Shown here: in pieces, positions 7,145-15,399 of the stretch
How the letters are laid out: the number at the start of each line of letters is the position of its first letter
Numbering within the stretch: the first letter of the stretch is position 1
NCBI GenBank assembly: GCA_965198915.1
Contig: CBDAQC010000006.1
Span: forward strand, 558,001-622,000
DNA length: 64,000 nt
From: BOG-908 sp965198915
GTDB taxonomy: Bacteria > Pseudomonadota > Alphaproteobacteria > Acetobacterales > Acetobacteraceae
Direction: 5' to 3'
Translations under genes and position numbers: made by a program
Notes under the pieces: model-generated
What the model saw: only the letters and a program-made list of their open reading frames with translations
What the model was told of the DNA's origin: nothing
Databases searched by the model: none

Positions 7145-8247
7145 GGCTGGGCTGCGGCAAAGCCGGTGAGCGCGTCTATCACCAGGTCGCACTCCTCGCT
7201 GGTTCCGATGGTGATGCGCAGATGCGCCGGCAGCCCGTAGCCCGCCACCCGCCGCACGATCAGCCCGCGGCCGCGCAGGTGCGCGTCGGCCGCCTCCGCC
7301 CCTGCCGGCGAGCCGAAATCGGCCAGGATGAAGTTGGTCTCGCTGGGCGTGACGGGGAAGCCCAGATCGTGCAGCGCCTTGGTCAGCCGCGCGCGTTCGG
7401 CGCTGTTGTGCCGGCGGGAGTGCTCGACCCAGCCAGGGGCGGCAAGTGCCGCCAGCCCCGCGTCATGGGCCACCAGGGACACGTTGAACGGCCCGCGCAC
7501 CCGGTTCAGGTTGGCCACCACCCCGGCCGGCGCGTACGCCCAGCCCAGCCGCAGGCCGCCTATGCCGAACATCTTGCTGAAGGTGCGCGTCATCACCGTG
7601 TTCTCGCCGCCGTCATCGACCAGCGCGGTGCCGGGATCGTAATCCGGCCGGTCCACGTATTCGGCGTAGGCCGCGTCCAGCACCAGCAGCACCTCGGGCG
7701 GCAGCCCCTGGCGCAGGCGCTGCAGCTCGCTCGTGGGCACGAACGTGCCGGTAGGGTTGTTCGGGTTGGCGATGAACACCAGGCGCGTGGCTTGCGTCAC
7801 CGCGGCCAAGATCGCGTCCACGTCCGTGGTCAGCGCGCGCTCGGCCGCTTTCACCACGCGGCTTCCGGCCAGCTTTCCGGCGATCTCGTAGATGGAAAAG
7901 CCATGCGCCGTCATGATCAGCTCGGACGGCGCGCCGTCCGCCAGCTTGCCGCCATAGATGTGGCACAGCAGGAACAGCAGGTCGTCAGACCCGGCGCCGC
8001 ACACGATCCGCGCCGGATCGAGCCCGAAACGCGCGCCGATCGCGGTGCGCAGCGCCACCGCATCGCTGTCCGGATAGCGGTGGTGCCTCGTGGCCAGGGC
8101 CGCCACCGCCTCGGCAACGCCGGGCGGCGGCCCGAACGCGCCCTCGTTGGAGGACAGCTTGATCACGCGGTTGGCGCCCGGCAACTGGGCCACGCCTGGC
8201 GTGTAGGGGTGGATGGCGGCGATCTCTGGGCGGGCGCGCGGGTGCAT
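7141..8247 (-). CDS. hisC: Histidinol-phosphate aminotransferase
   Basis: A PLP enzyme, fold type I subgroup beta, 368 residues. It transaminates imidazole-acetol phosphate and in many alphaproteobacteria also aromatic 2-oxo acids. Motifs: KLSSNEGAFGP, HRYPDSDAVALR, GAGSDDLL, FIANPNNPTGT, the PLP lysine in TRTFSKMFGIGGLRLGW, and the phosphate-binding arginine in HLRITIG. The ATG at 8247 is used; in-frame TTG upstream is possible because no strong Shine-Dalgarno is visible. It is the first gene of the hisC-tyrA pair and divergent from xdhC. Confidence 0.92.
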   Translation of the reverse strand: MHPRARPEIAAIHPYTPGVAQLPGANRVIKLSSNEGAFGPPPGVAEAVAALATRHHRYPDSDAVALRTAIGARFGLDPARIVCGAGSDDLLFLLCHIYGGKLADGAPSELIMTAHGFSIYEIAGKLAGSRVVKAAERALTTDVDAILAAVTQATRLVFIANPNNPTGTFVPTSELQRLRQGLPPEVLLVLDAAYAEYVDRPDYDPGTALVDDGGENTVMTRTFSKMFGIGGLRLGWAYAPAGVVANLNRVRGPFNVSLVAHDAGLAALAAPGWVEHSRRHNSAERARLTKALHDLGFPVTPSETNFILADFGSPAGAEAADAHLRGRGLIVRRVAGYGLPAHLRITIGTSEECDLVIDALTGFAAAQP

Positions 8248-8400
8248 GGCGCGCTTGTTAAGAGCGTGCGGCGCGTTGGGCAAGGAACAGCGGCCGGATG
8301 TCGGCAGGACCTTCTTTCTGCACAACAGCGGCCAATTTGTGGTCCTGCATGGGATCAGTAACTGCCCGCCCGGATACGGCGCGGCCAACAAAGGTGCGCA

Positions 8401-8718
8401 ATGGAAGTGCTTGCAGACGCCGCACGCTGGCTTGCGGAAGGTGAGACCGTGGCCCTGGCCACGGTGACGGCAAGCTGGGGCAGCTCGCCCCGGCCACCGG
8501 GCAGCCGCATGGCGGTCACCGGAAGCGGGCGCATGGCAGGCTCGGTCAGTGGCGGCTGTGTGGAAGGCGCGGTGGTGGAGGCGGCACAGGACGTGATGCG
8601 CACCGGCGTGCCGCAACTGCTGCATTACGGCGTGACGGACGAGCGCGCCTGGGCGGTGGGCCTGCCCTGCGGGGGCAGCATGGAAGTCTTCGTCGAACCC
8701 CTGCGCGCGGCGCAATGA
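8401..8718 (+). CDS. XdhC/CoxI family protein, N-terminal domain
   Basis: A 105-residue stand-alone XdhC_CoxI domain containing ATVTASWGSSPRPPGSRMAV and GSVSGGCVE. XdhC proteins bind the molybdenum cofactor, help form its sulfido ligand and deliver it to xanthine-dehydrogenase-family enzymes. In many bacteria this domain is fused to the Rossmann domain; here the two are separate genes overlapping by 4 nt (ATGA). First gene of a three-gene Moco-maturation operon. Confidence 0.88.
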   Translation: MEVLADAARWLAEGETVALATVTASWGSSPRPPGSRMAVTGSGRMAGSVSGGCVEGAVVEAAQDVMRTGVPQLLHYGVTDERAWAVGLPCGGSMEVFVEPLRAAQ

Positions 8719-9407
8719 CGCCCGCCACCCTGGCGGCCCTGCTGGACGCCGAGGCCGCCGGCCAGCCGGTGGTGCTGGCAACCCGCCTGCACGACGGGCT
8801 GCAGGCCCTGTGGCCCGGCGGCGAGTTACCGGAAGAGGTGGCCCTGGCGGCGGAGGCGGCACTGGCGCAGGACCGCAGCCAGGCTACCGACCTCGCCGGC
8901 GAGCGCTGGTTCCTGCAGGTGCAGACCCCCGCCTACCGCATCGTCATCGCCGGCGCCGTGCACATCGCTCAGGCACTGGTGCCGCTGGCAGCCGCGGTGG
9001 GCCTGGCGGCCACCGTGGTGGACCCGCGCGCACCCTTCAACAGCGCCGAACGCTTCCCCGGCGCCACCCGTATCCTGGCCTGGCCGGACGCTGCCATGGC
9101 CGGCCTCCGGCTCGGTCCGCAGACGGCCGTCGTGGCCCTGGCGCACGACCCCAAGCTGGACGACCCGGCGCTAGACGCCGCCCTGCACAGCGGCGCTTTC
9201 TTCATCGGCGCGCTCGGCTCGCGCAAATCCCACGCGGCCCGGCTGCAGCGGCTGGCGGCGCTCGGGCACACGCCGGAAGCGCTGGCGCGCCTACGCGGCC
9301 CGGTGGGCCTGGCGCTGGGTGCGGTGTCCGCGCCGGAGATCGCACTGAGCATCGTGGCCGAAATCGTCGCCGTCCGGCACAAGGCGGCCCTGGGCGTCCG
9401 CGCGTGA
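8715..9407 (+). CDS. XdhC family protein, Rossmann (C-terminal) domain
   Basis: A 230-residue protein with the XdhC_C Rossmann-like domain: IVIAGAVHIAQALVPLAAAVG, VVDPRAPFNSAERFPGA, FFIGALGSRKSHAARL and GPVGLALGAVSAPEIALSI. It completes the two-part XdhC chaperone that sulfurates and protects Moco before insertion into a molybdenum hydroxylase. ATG 8715 overlaps the previous stop and its own stop overlaps the next gene (GTGA), so all three are tightly coupled. No Mo hydroxylase structural genes are in the window. Confidence 0.88.
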   Translation: MTPATLAALLDAEAAGQPVVLATRLHDGLQALWPGGELPEEVALAAEAALAQDRSQATDLAGERWFLQVQTPAYRIVIAGAVHIAQALVPLAAAVGLAATVVDPRAPFNSAERFPGATRILAWPDAAMAGLRLGPQTAVVALAHDPKLDDPALDAALHSGAFFIGALGSRKSHAARLQRLAALGHTPEALARLRGPVGLALGAVSAPEIALSIVAEIVAVRHKAALGVRA

Positions 9408-11014
9408 AGTTCGGGCCGGTGGCGGTGGAGGCGGCGGCCGGCGCCGTGCTGGCGCACACGGCGCGGCTGGGCGGCCGCGTTCTGCCCAAGGGCATGGTGC
9501 TGGACGGGGCAGCGCTCGCGGCGCTGCAGCGGGCCGGCTGGCGCGAGGTCGTGGTCGCCCGCCTGGACCCTGGCGACGTGGGCGAGGATGAGGCGGCCTT
9601 GCGCCTGGCCGCGGCCCTGGCCAGGCCTGGGCTGGATTGCGTGCCGGCCGGCACCGGCCGGGTGAACCTGGCCTGCGCCACCCCCGGCCTGTTCCGCGCC
9701 GACGCCGCACAGGTGGACGCGCTGAACGCGCTCGATGAAGGGCTCACGCTCGGCACGCTGCCGGATGCCACACCGGTGGCCGCGCGCGAGCTGGTGGCCA
9801 CCATCAAGGTGATCCCCTTCGCGGTGCCGGGGGCGGCCGTGGCAGCGGCCGAGCGCCTCGCCGGGGCGGCGGCCGCGGTCAGGCTGGCACCGTTCCGCAG
9901 GCTACGCACCGGGCTGGTGCTCAGCACCGCACCCGGGCTGAAGGACAGCGTGATCGAGGGCACGATCCGGGTCACCGGGCTGCGCGTGGCGGCGCTCGGC
10001 GGCGAGATGCTGCCCGCTATGCGCTGCGGCCACGACACGGCGGCGGTGGCGGCCGCCTTCGCTGCCCTGCTGGCCCAGGGCGCGCAGCTCCTGCTGTTCG
10101 CCGGCGCCTCCGCCGTGGTGGACCGCGCCGACGTGGGCCCTGCCGCCATCGTGGCGGCGGGCGGCTGGCTGGAGCATCTCGGCATGCCGGTCGATCCCGG
10201 CAACCTGATCTGCCTGGGCCAGATCGGCGCGGTGCCGGCCGTGGTGCTGCCAGGCTGCGCCCGCAGCCCGAAGCTGAACGGCATAGACCTGGTGCTGCGC
10301 CGCGTCTTTGCCGGCGAGGACGCGGGCCGCGCAGCGGTGACCGCGCTGGGCGTGGGCGGCCTGCTGAAGGACACCGCGGCACGCCCCGCCCCGCGCGGCA
10401 AGCCGACTATCGGCCCGCCGCGTATCGCCGCCATCGTCCTGGCAGCCGGCGCGTCCACCCGCATGGCGCCGCGCAACAAGCTGCTGGTGGAGGGCGGCGA
10501 CGGCCTGGCCATGGCCGCGCGCGTGGCCGCCGCCTGCGCCGCCAGCCGGGCCGACGAGGTGGTGGTGGTCACCGGCCACCAGGCCGCCGCGGTGGAGAAC
10601 GCCGTGCGCCGTGCCGCGCCGCAGGCCCGCTTCGTGCACGCGGCCGCCTACGCGGAAGGCCTGTCCGCCAGCCTGCGCGCCGGCTTGTCCGCGCTGGGTC
10701 CGGACGTCACCGCCGCGCTGATCTGCCTGGGTGACATGCCGCTGGTCTCGCCCGCCGAGATGGACCAGGTGATCGGCGCCTGGTCCCCGGAGGAGGAGCG
10801 CCTGATCATCGTGCCCACGCATCGCGGCAAGCGCGGCAACCCGGTGCTGTGGGACCGGCGGTTCTTCCAGGAGATGGCGGCGCTGCAGGGCGATACCGGC
10901 GCCCGCGGCCTGTTGCGCGTGCATGCGGAGACGGTGAGCGAAGTCGAGCTGGCCGGCGAGGCGATACTGACCGATTTCGACACGCCGGAAAGCCTTGCGG
11001 ATCGTTTCCTGTAG
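9404..11014 (+). CDS. Fused molybdopterin-binding / MobA-like NTP transferase
   Basis: A 536-residue two-domain protein. Residues about 1-335 are a MoeA/MogA-like molybdopterin-binding region (ELVATIKVIPFAVPG, then GASAVVDRADVGPAAI, and GCARSPKLNGIDLVL). Residues about 345-536 are a MobA/MocA-like nucleotidyltransferase starting IAAIVLAAGASTRMAPRNK, with CLGDMPLV. It probably makes molybdopterin cytosine dinucleotide (MCD), the cofactor form of xanthine-oxidase-family enzymes. GTG 9404 overlaps the xdhC stop by 4 nt. The linkage to split xdhC supports MCD maturation. Confidence 0.88.
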   Translation: MKFGPVAVEAAAGAVLAHTARLGGRVLPKGMVLDGAALAALQRAGWREVVVARLDPGDVGEDEAALRLAAALARPGLDCVPAGTGRVNLACATPGLFRADAAQVDALNALDEGLTLGTLPDATPVAARELVATIKVIPFAVPGAAVAAAERLAGAAAAVRLAPFRRLRTGLVLSTAPGLKDSVIEGTIRVTGLRVAALGGEMLPAMRCGHDTAAVAAAFAALLAQGAQLLLFAGASAVVDRADVGPAAIVAAGGWLEHLGMPVDPGNLICLGQIGAVPAVVLPGCARSPKLNGIDLVLRRVFAGEDAGRAAVTALGVGGLLKDTAARPAPRGKPTIGPPRIAAIVLAAGASTRMAPRNKLLVEGGDGLAMAARVAAACAASRADEVVVVTGHQAAAVENAVRRAAPQARFVHAAAYAEGLSASLRAGLSALGPDVTAALICLGDMPLVSPAEMDQVIGAWSPEEERLIIVPTHRGKRGNPVLWDRRFFQEMAALQGDTGARGLLRVHAETVSEVELAGEAILTDFDTPESLADRFL

Positions 11015-11042
11015 CCAGGCCAGACGTCCGCGACAGCGCCAC

Positions 11043-11085
11043 AGAAGCTTTTTGCTTCTTTTTTCGAAAAAGAGGGGTTTGCTTC
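11043..11085. repeat. Single divergent AT-rich repeat arm
   Basis: AGAAGCTTTTTGCTTC, then TTTTTTCGAAAAAGAGG and GGTTTGCTTC. The stem is imperfect compared with other copies. Just upstream is the half-centre GTCCGCGACAGCG typical of the family. Confidence 0.75.
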
Positions 11086-11122
11086 TGCTCGCCGGCGTCG
11101 CCCTCCCCCATCTCCCTCGGCA

Positions 11123-11635
11123 ATGCTAGTCCCCAAGATCCAGGTAGGCGCCACCCCGGACGGCACGCTGACCTACTTCATCGATCACACGCCCGGCGAG
11201 CTGCCGCCGGTGCGCAGCCGTGATCTGCTGGCTGCCTGGGACCTGGCGCGCGACGCGGCACAGCGTGCCGCCTGGAGCACCGCGCGCGCCTTCCGCTTCC
11301 GCCGCCCCGATGGCGGGTGGACAGACCTGGCGCTGCACGACGCCGACGCGCAATGCTGGGCCGGCGCGGTGGACCGTGCCGTGGGCATGCAGACCGGCTA
11401 CGGCCTGTCAGTGTGCCTGCGGCTGCTGGCGCTGGTGGACCTGCTGGCGCGGGCGCCCTGGGCGGCCGGGCTGATGCGGCTGGACCGCCACGGTGCCGCA
11501 CTACATCCGGCGCTGCTGAGGCTTGCGGCGGAGACGCGACTGACCGATGACGCTCGCTTCGACGAGACGGGTTTCCGCACGTGCCTGCAGGTGTTGCCAG
11601 GACCGCCCGGTGCCAAAGGAGACTGCGTGCCATGA
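11123..11635 (+). CDS. Hypothetical protein downstream of the Moco operon
   Basis: A 170-residue soluble protein that I do not recognise. It begins MLVPKIQVGATPDGTLTYF and is rich in Ala, Leu and Arg, with a helical middle (YGLSVCLRLLALVDLLARAP). No signal peptide or cofactor motif is seen. It starts about 108 nt after the mobA-like gene and its stop overlaps the lipoprotein start (ATGA), so the pair is co-translated. Position suggests a role near molybdoenzyme maturation, but that is guilt by association only. Confidence 0.7.
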   Translation: MLVPKIQVGATPDGTLTYFIDHTPGELPPVRSRDLLAAWDLARDAAQRAAWSTARAFRFRRPDGGWTDLALHDADAQCWAGAVDRAVGMQTGYGLSVCLRLLALVDLLARAPWAAGLMRLDRHGAALHPALLRLAAETRLTDDARFDETGFRTCLQVLPGPPGAKGDCVP

Positions 11636-12000
11636 ACATCCCCTATCGCCCGCTCGCGGGCTCCGCCTTGCTGGCCAGCCTGCTCGCCGTCGGCGGGTGC
11701 GCCTTCCCCGGACCGGAATCGAAGGCGGACCGCGAGACGCTGGCGAGCTGCCGCGCCGAAGCCGACCGCGTCTACGACGCGCAGAACCGCTACCAGCTCT
11801 CCGAGCGCGACATGCACGACACGCCGTTTTCCGGCGGCGGCCAGCCGACCACGCCGTCCGACGGGTTGGCCGACCAGTATAGCCACGAGGTGCGGGTAGA
11901 GGATTGCGTACGGCACGGCGATGCCACCGCCGAGACCGCGCCGCCGCCCACCACGGCGCCCGCGGCTGCGCCCGCCTCCGGGGTGGCGGGCACGCCCTAA
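11632..12000 (+). CDS. Putative lipoprotein
   Basis: A 122-residue protein with an N-terminal signal and lipobox: LLASLLAVGGC, so the mature protein begins at Cys23 with a lipid anchor. The mature part has AEADRVYDAQNRYQLSERD and ends in a Pro/Ala/Thr-rich low-complexity tail. The start ATG overlaps the preceding stop by 4 nt, which fixes the start. Function unknown; likely periplasmic face of a membrane. Confidence 0.75.
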   Translation: MNIPYRPLAGSALLASLLAVGGCAFPGPESKADRETLASCRAEADRVYDAQNRYQLSERDMHDTPFSGGGQPTTPSDGLADQYSHEVRVEDCVRHGDATAETAPPPTTAPAAAPASGVAGTP

Positions 12001-12490
12001 GTCAAGCGCGAAGTCCCGCGTGTGTGTCTTTTTTATTGGTTGGAACGAGATGAGCCTGGAGCTCTGTTCAGACCGGAGACAAGCTTAATGGGTGTTCGGA
12101 GACATCCCTGACAGGTTGCAGAACGGCTTCGCCGTGGCGCACGCTGATCTGCGCTACGAAATGCGAGAAAAGATCGTTCAGGTAACGTCGTCCGCCGCTG
12201 GACGCAGCGCAACGTTTGCCGCCGGGCGAAGCCGACGTGAATGCAAGTGTGAAGCCCGGCGCACCATTTCACGCGACGCCCGGCAAGCTGGGGCCAGGCG
12301 GCGGGATGTTGCGCGCCGGCATCGGCCAGGGGGACCGGTAGAGTGCACCTGGCCCCATCGCCTCTTCCTCGCCGCGGCGAGACGCGGGCGAACGGGGATT
12401 GTTTCCCAACGCATCAGACGCCTGTTCAGGTCACCTAAACGTGAACCGAATCACAGTGCGGTGGCGAAAGAAACAGACTATGCAACAAAA
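12001..12490. other. Gene-poor interval before the orphan receiver
   Basis: About 490 bases with no convincing gene. Open frames on both strands here lack ribosome-binding sites and family features. A TCTTTTTTATT run at about 12027-12037 could end the lipoprotein transcript. Codon third-position bias is weaker than in neighbours, suggesting decayed or acquired DNA. Confidence 0.4.
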
Positions 12491-12898
12491 ATGGGTATTC
12501 AACCTAAGGTAGTGCTGGTCGCTGAGGACGACGATTTCATACGCGAGATCGTAACCGACCTTCTGTCGGAGAACGGTCACGTCGTGCTGCAAGTCGCCAA
12601 CGCCGCTCAGGCCCTGGAGATATTGCGGGAAAGCTCCCACAAGGTCGACCTGCTGTTCACCGACGTGAAAATGCCCGGACGAATGGATGGTATGGAGCTG
12701 GCCGCGCTCGTGGCGGCTACCTGGCCGGACATCAGGATACTCATCGCATCGGGCCATATCCGGCCGACCCCCGCGGAGATCCCCGCCCGGAGCCTGTTTA
12801 TTCCCAAGCCCTATACCGCCGACGTCATGGACCAGGCCATAATGGACCTTTTCCTGGCGGACGCACCAGCCCCGCAGGCCGCGCGCGCAGCCGCGTGA
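12491..12898 (+). CDS. Single-domain response regulator (CheY-like)
   Basis: A 135-residue stand-alone receiver: VVLVAEDDDF gives the acidic pocket, LLFTDVKMPGRMDGMEL the phosphorylated Asp, IASGH the conserved Ser/Thr region and IPKPY the lysine. There is no output domain, so it signals by protein contact. It resembles receivers paired with hybrid kinases; the nearest such kinase in this window is at 46.4-49.7 kb. ATG 12491 is chosen because the receiver fold starts at once, though the ribosome-binding site is weak and earlier in-frame GTG codons exist. It is isolated in accessory-looking DNA. Confidence 0.85.
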   Translation: MGIQPKVVLVAEDDDFIREIVTDLLSENGHVVLQVANAAQALEILRESSHKVDLLFTDVKMPGRMDGMELAALVAATWPDIRILIASGHIRPTPAEIPARSLFIPKPYTADVMDQAIMDLFLADAPAPQAARAAA

Positions 12899-13014
12899 CG
12901 ATTTAGGTCTCTGTCTGAGAACTCGCCCTGGCGGCGATCCAACGGCGATCACCTGTGCTCCGGTGCCCGATAATCACCGCCAGCTTACCGTCAGGATTGA
13001 GCGTCCGTCGGACA

Positions 13015-13194
13015 CTAGGGCCGGAGGGCCTGCCGTTCGGCTGGCCAGTAGCTCTGCCGTATCGAGAAAGGCCGGTCGCGTATGAGCGCTTCCCGCATCA
13101 TGGCAAGGGACAGGGCGACATCGAGCCGGCCTTCCTGCCGTGCTGCGATCGTCGCGTTCTCCAACCGCACCAGCGAATCGATGTTGCCTTGCAT
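13015..13194 (-). CDS. Candidate small protein of 59 residues
   Basis: Starts ATG (complement of 13192-13194), MQGNIDSLVRLENATIAARQ, and ends ...AERQALRP. Third codon positions are mostly G/C, as in real genes of this genome, and the peptide is well mixed in composition with a predicted helical middle. No clear Shine-Dalgarno is visible. It is flanked by two copies of the 10-mer CGGACACTAG (13009-13018 and 13220-13229). Unrecognised; it could be a remnant of a larger or mobile gene. Confidence 0.4.
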   Translation of the reverse strand: MQGNIDSLVRLENATIAARQEGRLDVALSLAMMREALIRDRPFSIRQSYWPAERQALRP

Positions 13195-13321
13195 TGATTC
13201 AGTCTACACGAGTGTGAAACGGACACTAGCAAAATCGCCGGCCTAGGGCATTCACCCGGGCGATGCCGGATCCCGTAAATGCCCCCGCTACGCGGCGGCG
13301 GCAGGTTCCGCCGCCATCGCC

Positions 13322-14170
13322 TCAGTTGGTCACCTCGAACGTGGTGGTGCCGAACCGCTTCTTGATTTCAGCAGGCGTGGTCTCGAACAGGCAGTTATTG
13401 GCGTAATCACAGACCGTGTAATTGGTGATGGTGTAGGTGCCGGTGGGAGCACCGGTCGTGAAAGCCTGGCTTACGGCGGTCACGTCGCCCTGGCCGAGCG
13501 GGGCGAGCGTGGTGACATAGGCGCTGCCGCCCATGGGAAAGCCGCCATTCGGTGCGGGGGCGTTGAAGCCGATCGACGCGTCGGCGACGCCGGAGATGGT
13601 GTCCGCCACCGCCATTCTGGCCGCGAAATACGGGTTGGCGCCCGAGATGCTGACGGTCGGGGTGAGAATCAGGCCGTGGCTGATGGTGGGCGGCGTAGTG
13701 TCCGGCGTGCCGTTATTGGTGACGTTGACGGCAAGGCTCGGGAACAGCGCGGCGAGCTGCGTGCCGGTGTAGCTGACCGTCGTGTTGTCCTTCGCTATCA
13801 GCAGGATGCTGGTGAGCGTCCAGGCGCCGGGTTCGGAGTAGATGCCCAGGCCGCCATTGGCGAAGGGCGAGGCGATCTGGACCGTGAACGTCTTGGGCGG
13901 TGCCTGAATGGGCGACGCGGGCGGGCTGACGAAATTGGAGATGCTGTGCGAACCGTCCGGCGAGGTGAAAGCGGGCAGAATGGTGGAGATGCCCACGGTG
14001 CCGTATTTCAAGGTGAGCGAGATTGCGATCTGGCCGGGCGGTTGGGAAACATCGATGGACGGGGTAATGATCCTGCCGGCCGTGATGGCGGGTTCGGTGG
14101 CGGCGTAGGATGCAGGCGCAAGCAGGACAATCGCCGCGCAGGCGAGGAGCAAAAATTTGGGGTTCATCAT
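13322..14170 (-). CDS. Secreted hypothetical protein with Ig-like repeats
   Basis: A 282-residue exported protein: signal peptide MMNPKFLLLACAAIVLLAPA with likely cleavage after ASYA. The rest is beta-rich, Thr/Ser/Gly/Pro-heavy and low in charge, with two similar segments that each begin with a Pro/Thr-rich stretch (about residues 28-150 and 158-270; compare IITPSIDVS with LILTPTVSIS). Two cysteines near the C terminus (CDYANNC) may pair. The pattern suggests two tandem Ig-like beta domains of a surface or periplasmic protein. Start is one of two adjacent ATGs. Function unknown. Confidence 0.75.
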   Translation of the reverse strand: MMNPKFLLLACAAIVLLAPASYAATEPAITAGRIITPSIDVSQPPGQIAISLTLKYGTVGISTILPAFTSPDGSHSISNFVSPPASPIQAPPKTFTVQIASPFANGGLGIYSEPGAWTLTSILLIAKDNTTVSYTGTQLAALFPSLAVNVTNNGTPDTTPPTISHGLILTPTVSISGANPYFAARMAVADTISGVADASIGFNAPAPNGGFPMGGSAYVTTLAPLGQGDVTAVSQAFTTGAPTGTYTITNYTVCDYANNCLFETTPAEIKKRFGTTTFEVTN

Positions 14171-14405
14171 GCTCTCGCCCGGAATCCGCTTGTATCGGCT
14201 TCGTATACAACATGCCTTCGCCCGAGGTCAAAACCGGGTGGCCCGCTTTCGCCACCTAGGTCCTACGCCGGCCTTCTCGCGCAATGCGCCCCCGGTTCCG
14301 AAGCCACTCCCGTGCGCGCTGCCGCATTGCAACGGAAAATAGGAGAAGCCGCAACTTCCCTCCCGCCGAGGTGCCGTTCTCCAGCCGAGACAACGGACCG
14401 GATAC

Positions 14406-14660
14406 ATGAAACCTTTCATGGCACCCCTCTGCGCATTGGAAGCTGCCGCATCTGTGCTGCTGGGTGGAACATGCGCTTCGGCTGCAGTGGTGGCCTCGGC
14501 AAACATGACGGTGTCCGCCACCGTGTTGCCCGATTGTGCCGCAAGCACCTGCCCAGCGGCATACCCGCGCACCGAACAGGTGGCGACCTTCGCCGCGAAC
14601 AGTGGTGAGCCGATGCCGGCCTCGTCCCTGGTCCGGCGGATGCTGGTCATTACCTGTTAG
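14406..14660 (+). CDS. Small exported protein, spore-coat-U-like N-terminal segment
   Basis: An 84-residue protein with a signal peptide ending near CASA. The mature start ANMTVSATVLPDC resembles the first strand of SCPU (spore coat protein U/fimbrial) domains, which normally run about 150 residues. Here it stops early with two further cysteines and ...MLVITC at the end, so it is either a short variant or a truncated relic. The partner outer-membrane usher and chaperone genes of a CU pilus system are absent. Confidence 0.55.
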   Translation: MKPFMAPLCALEAAASVLLGGTCASAAVVASANMTVSATVLPDCAASTCPAAYPRTEQVATFAANSGEPMPASSLVRRMLVITC

Positions 14661-14725
14661 ATGCTACGGTTTGCGCCACCGCCGGCGGGCCCGCGGCGGC
14701 GCAAAGCGGGTGGGTGGCCTGCCGC

Positions 14726-15343
14726 TCAGGCGGCAAGTTTCAGGTGCGCAACCTCTTCCAGAGCGCCGGCCACCGCCGCCTGGGCCTTGTCCGGTCCCAT
14801 CGCCAGCCCCTCAGCCCGCACGAAACGTATGTCGGTAATGCCGAAGAAGCCGAAGATCGTCCGCAAGTAGGAGTCCTGGTGCTCGAAGCCGGCCGCCGGC
14901 GCGCCGGGGCCATACATCCCGCCGCGCGAGGAGGCGATCACCACATGCTTGCCGGGCACCAGCCCGACCGGACCCTCCGCGGTGTATTTGAACGTCTTGC
15001 CCGCAACCGCCAGGTAGTCGATCCACGTCTTGAGCTGGGCGGGCACACCGAAATTATACATCGGCGCACCCACCACCACGATGTCGGCCGCCAGGAACTC
15101 CCGCATCACGGCATGCTGCACGCGCTCCTCCTCCCGGTGCTCCGCCGATTGCGGCTGCGGCGCCACGTTGATGCCGGCGAGCGTGGCCGCGTCGAGCATC
15201 GGCAGCGGCTCCGCCACCAGGTCCCGCCGGATCACGGTCAGGCCGGGGTAGTCCGCGGTCAGCCTGGCTACCACGGCCGCCGACAGCTTGCGGCTGACCG
15301 ATTGCTCGCCCGTTATGCTGGAATCGACATGCAGAAGGTTCAT
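14726..15343 (-). CDS. azoR: FMN-dependent NADH-azoreductase
   Basis: A 205-residue flavodoxin-fold enzyme. It starts MNLLHVDSSITGEQSVSRKL, with FMN-phosphate loop residues SVSR, then APMYNFGVPAQLKTWIDY, the signature of AzoR quinone/azo reductases, and SSRGGMYG. It reduces quinones and azo compounds by two electrons using NADH, protecting against electrophile or thiol stress. GAGAGG lies 5 nt before the ATG. It is divergent from an HxlR regulator 56 bp away, with a palindrome between them, the classic arrangement for quinone-responsive control. Confidence 0.93.
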   Translation of the reverse strand: MNLLHVDSSITGEQSVSRKLSAAVVARLTADYPGLTVIRRDLVAEPLPMLDAATLAGINVAPQPQSAEHREEERVQHAVMREFLAADIVVVGAPMYNFGVPAQLKTWIDYLAVAGKTFKYTAEGPVGLVPGKHVVIASSRGGMYGPGAPAAGFEHQDSYLRTIFGFFGITDIRFVRAEGLAMGPDKAQAAVAGALEEVAHLKLAA

Positions 15344-15363
15344 GTAAGCCTCTCGGGTGGTAT

Positions 15364-15376
15364 TGGTTCGTAACCA
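15364..15376. promoter_or_regulatory. Candidate HxlR operator
   Basis: A perfect inverted repeat TGGTT-CGT-AACCA lies in the middle of the 56-bp azoR/hxlR divergent intergenic region, nested in a wider GGTGGT...ACCACC repeat (15356-15378). Position and symmetry fit a dimeric winged-helix repressor controlling both genes. Confidence 0.6.
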
Positions 15377-15399
15377 CCGCGACATCGGCGGAGCAAAGC

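Noticed and set aside
8248..8400. Moco riboswitch upstream of the xdhC operon
   Set aside because: The 150-bp gap shows no recognisable multi-helix aptamer pattern by eye; a covariance search would be needed to claim it.
12033..12068. Possible EcfG-type promoter (GGAAC with a later GTT)
   Set aside because: The -10 half reads CTGTT, not CGTT, so the match is too weak.
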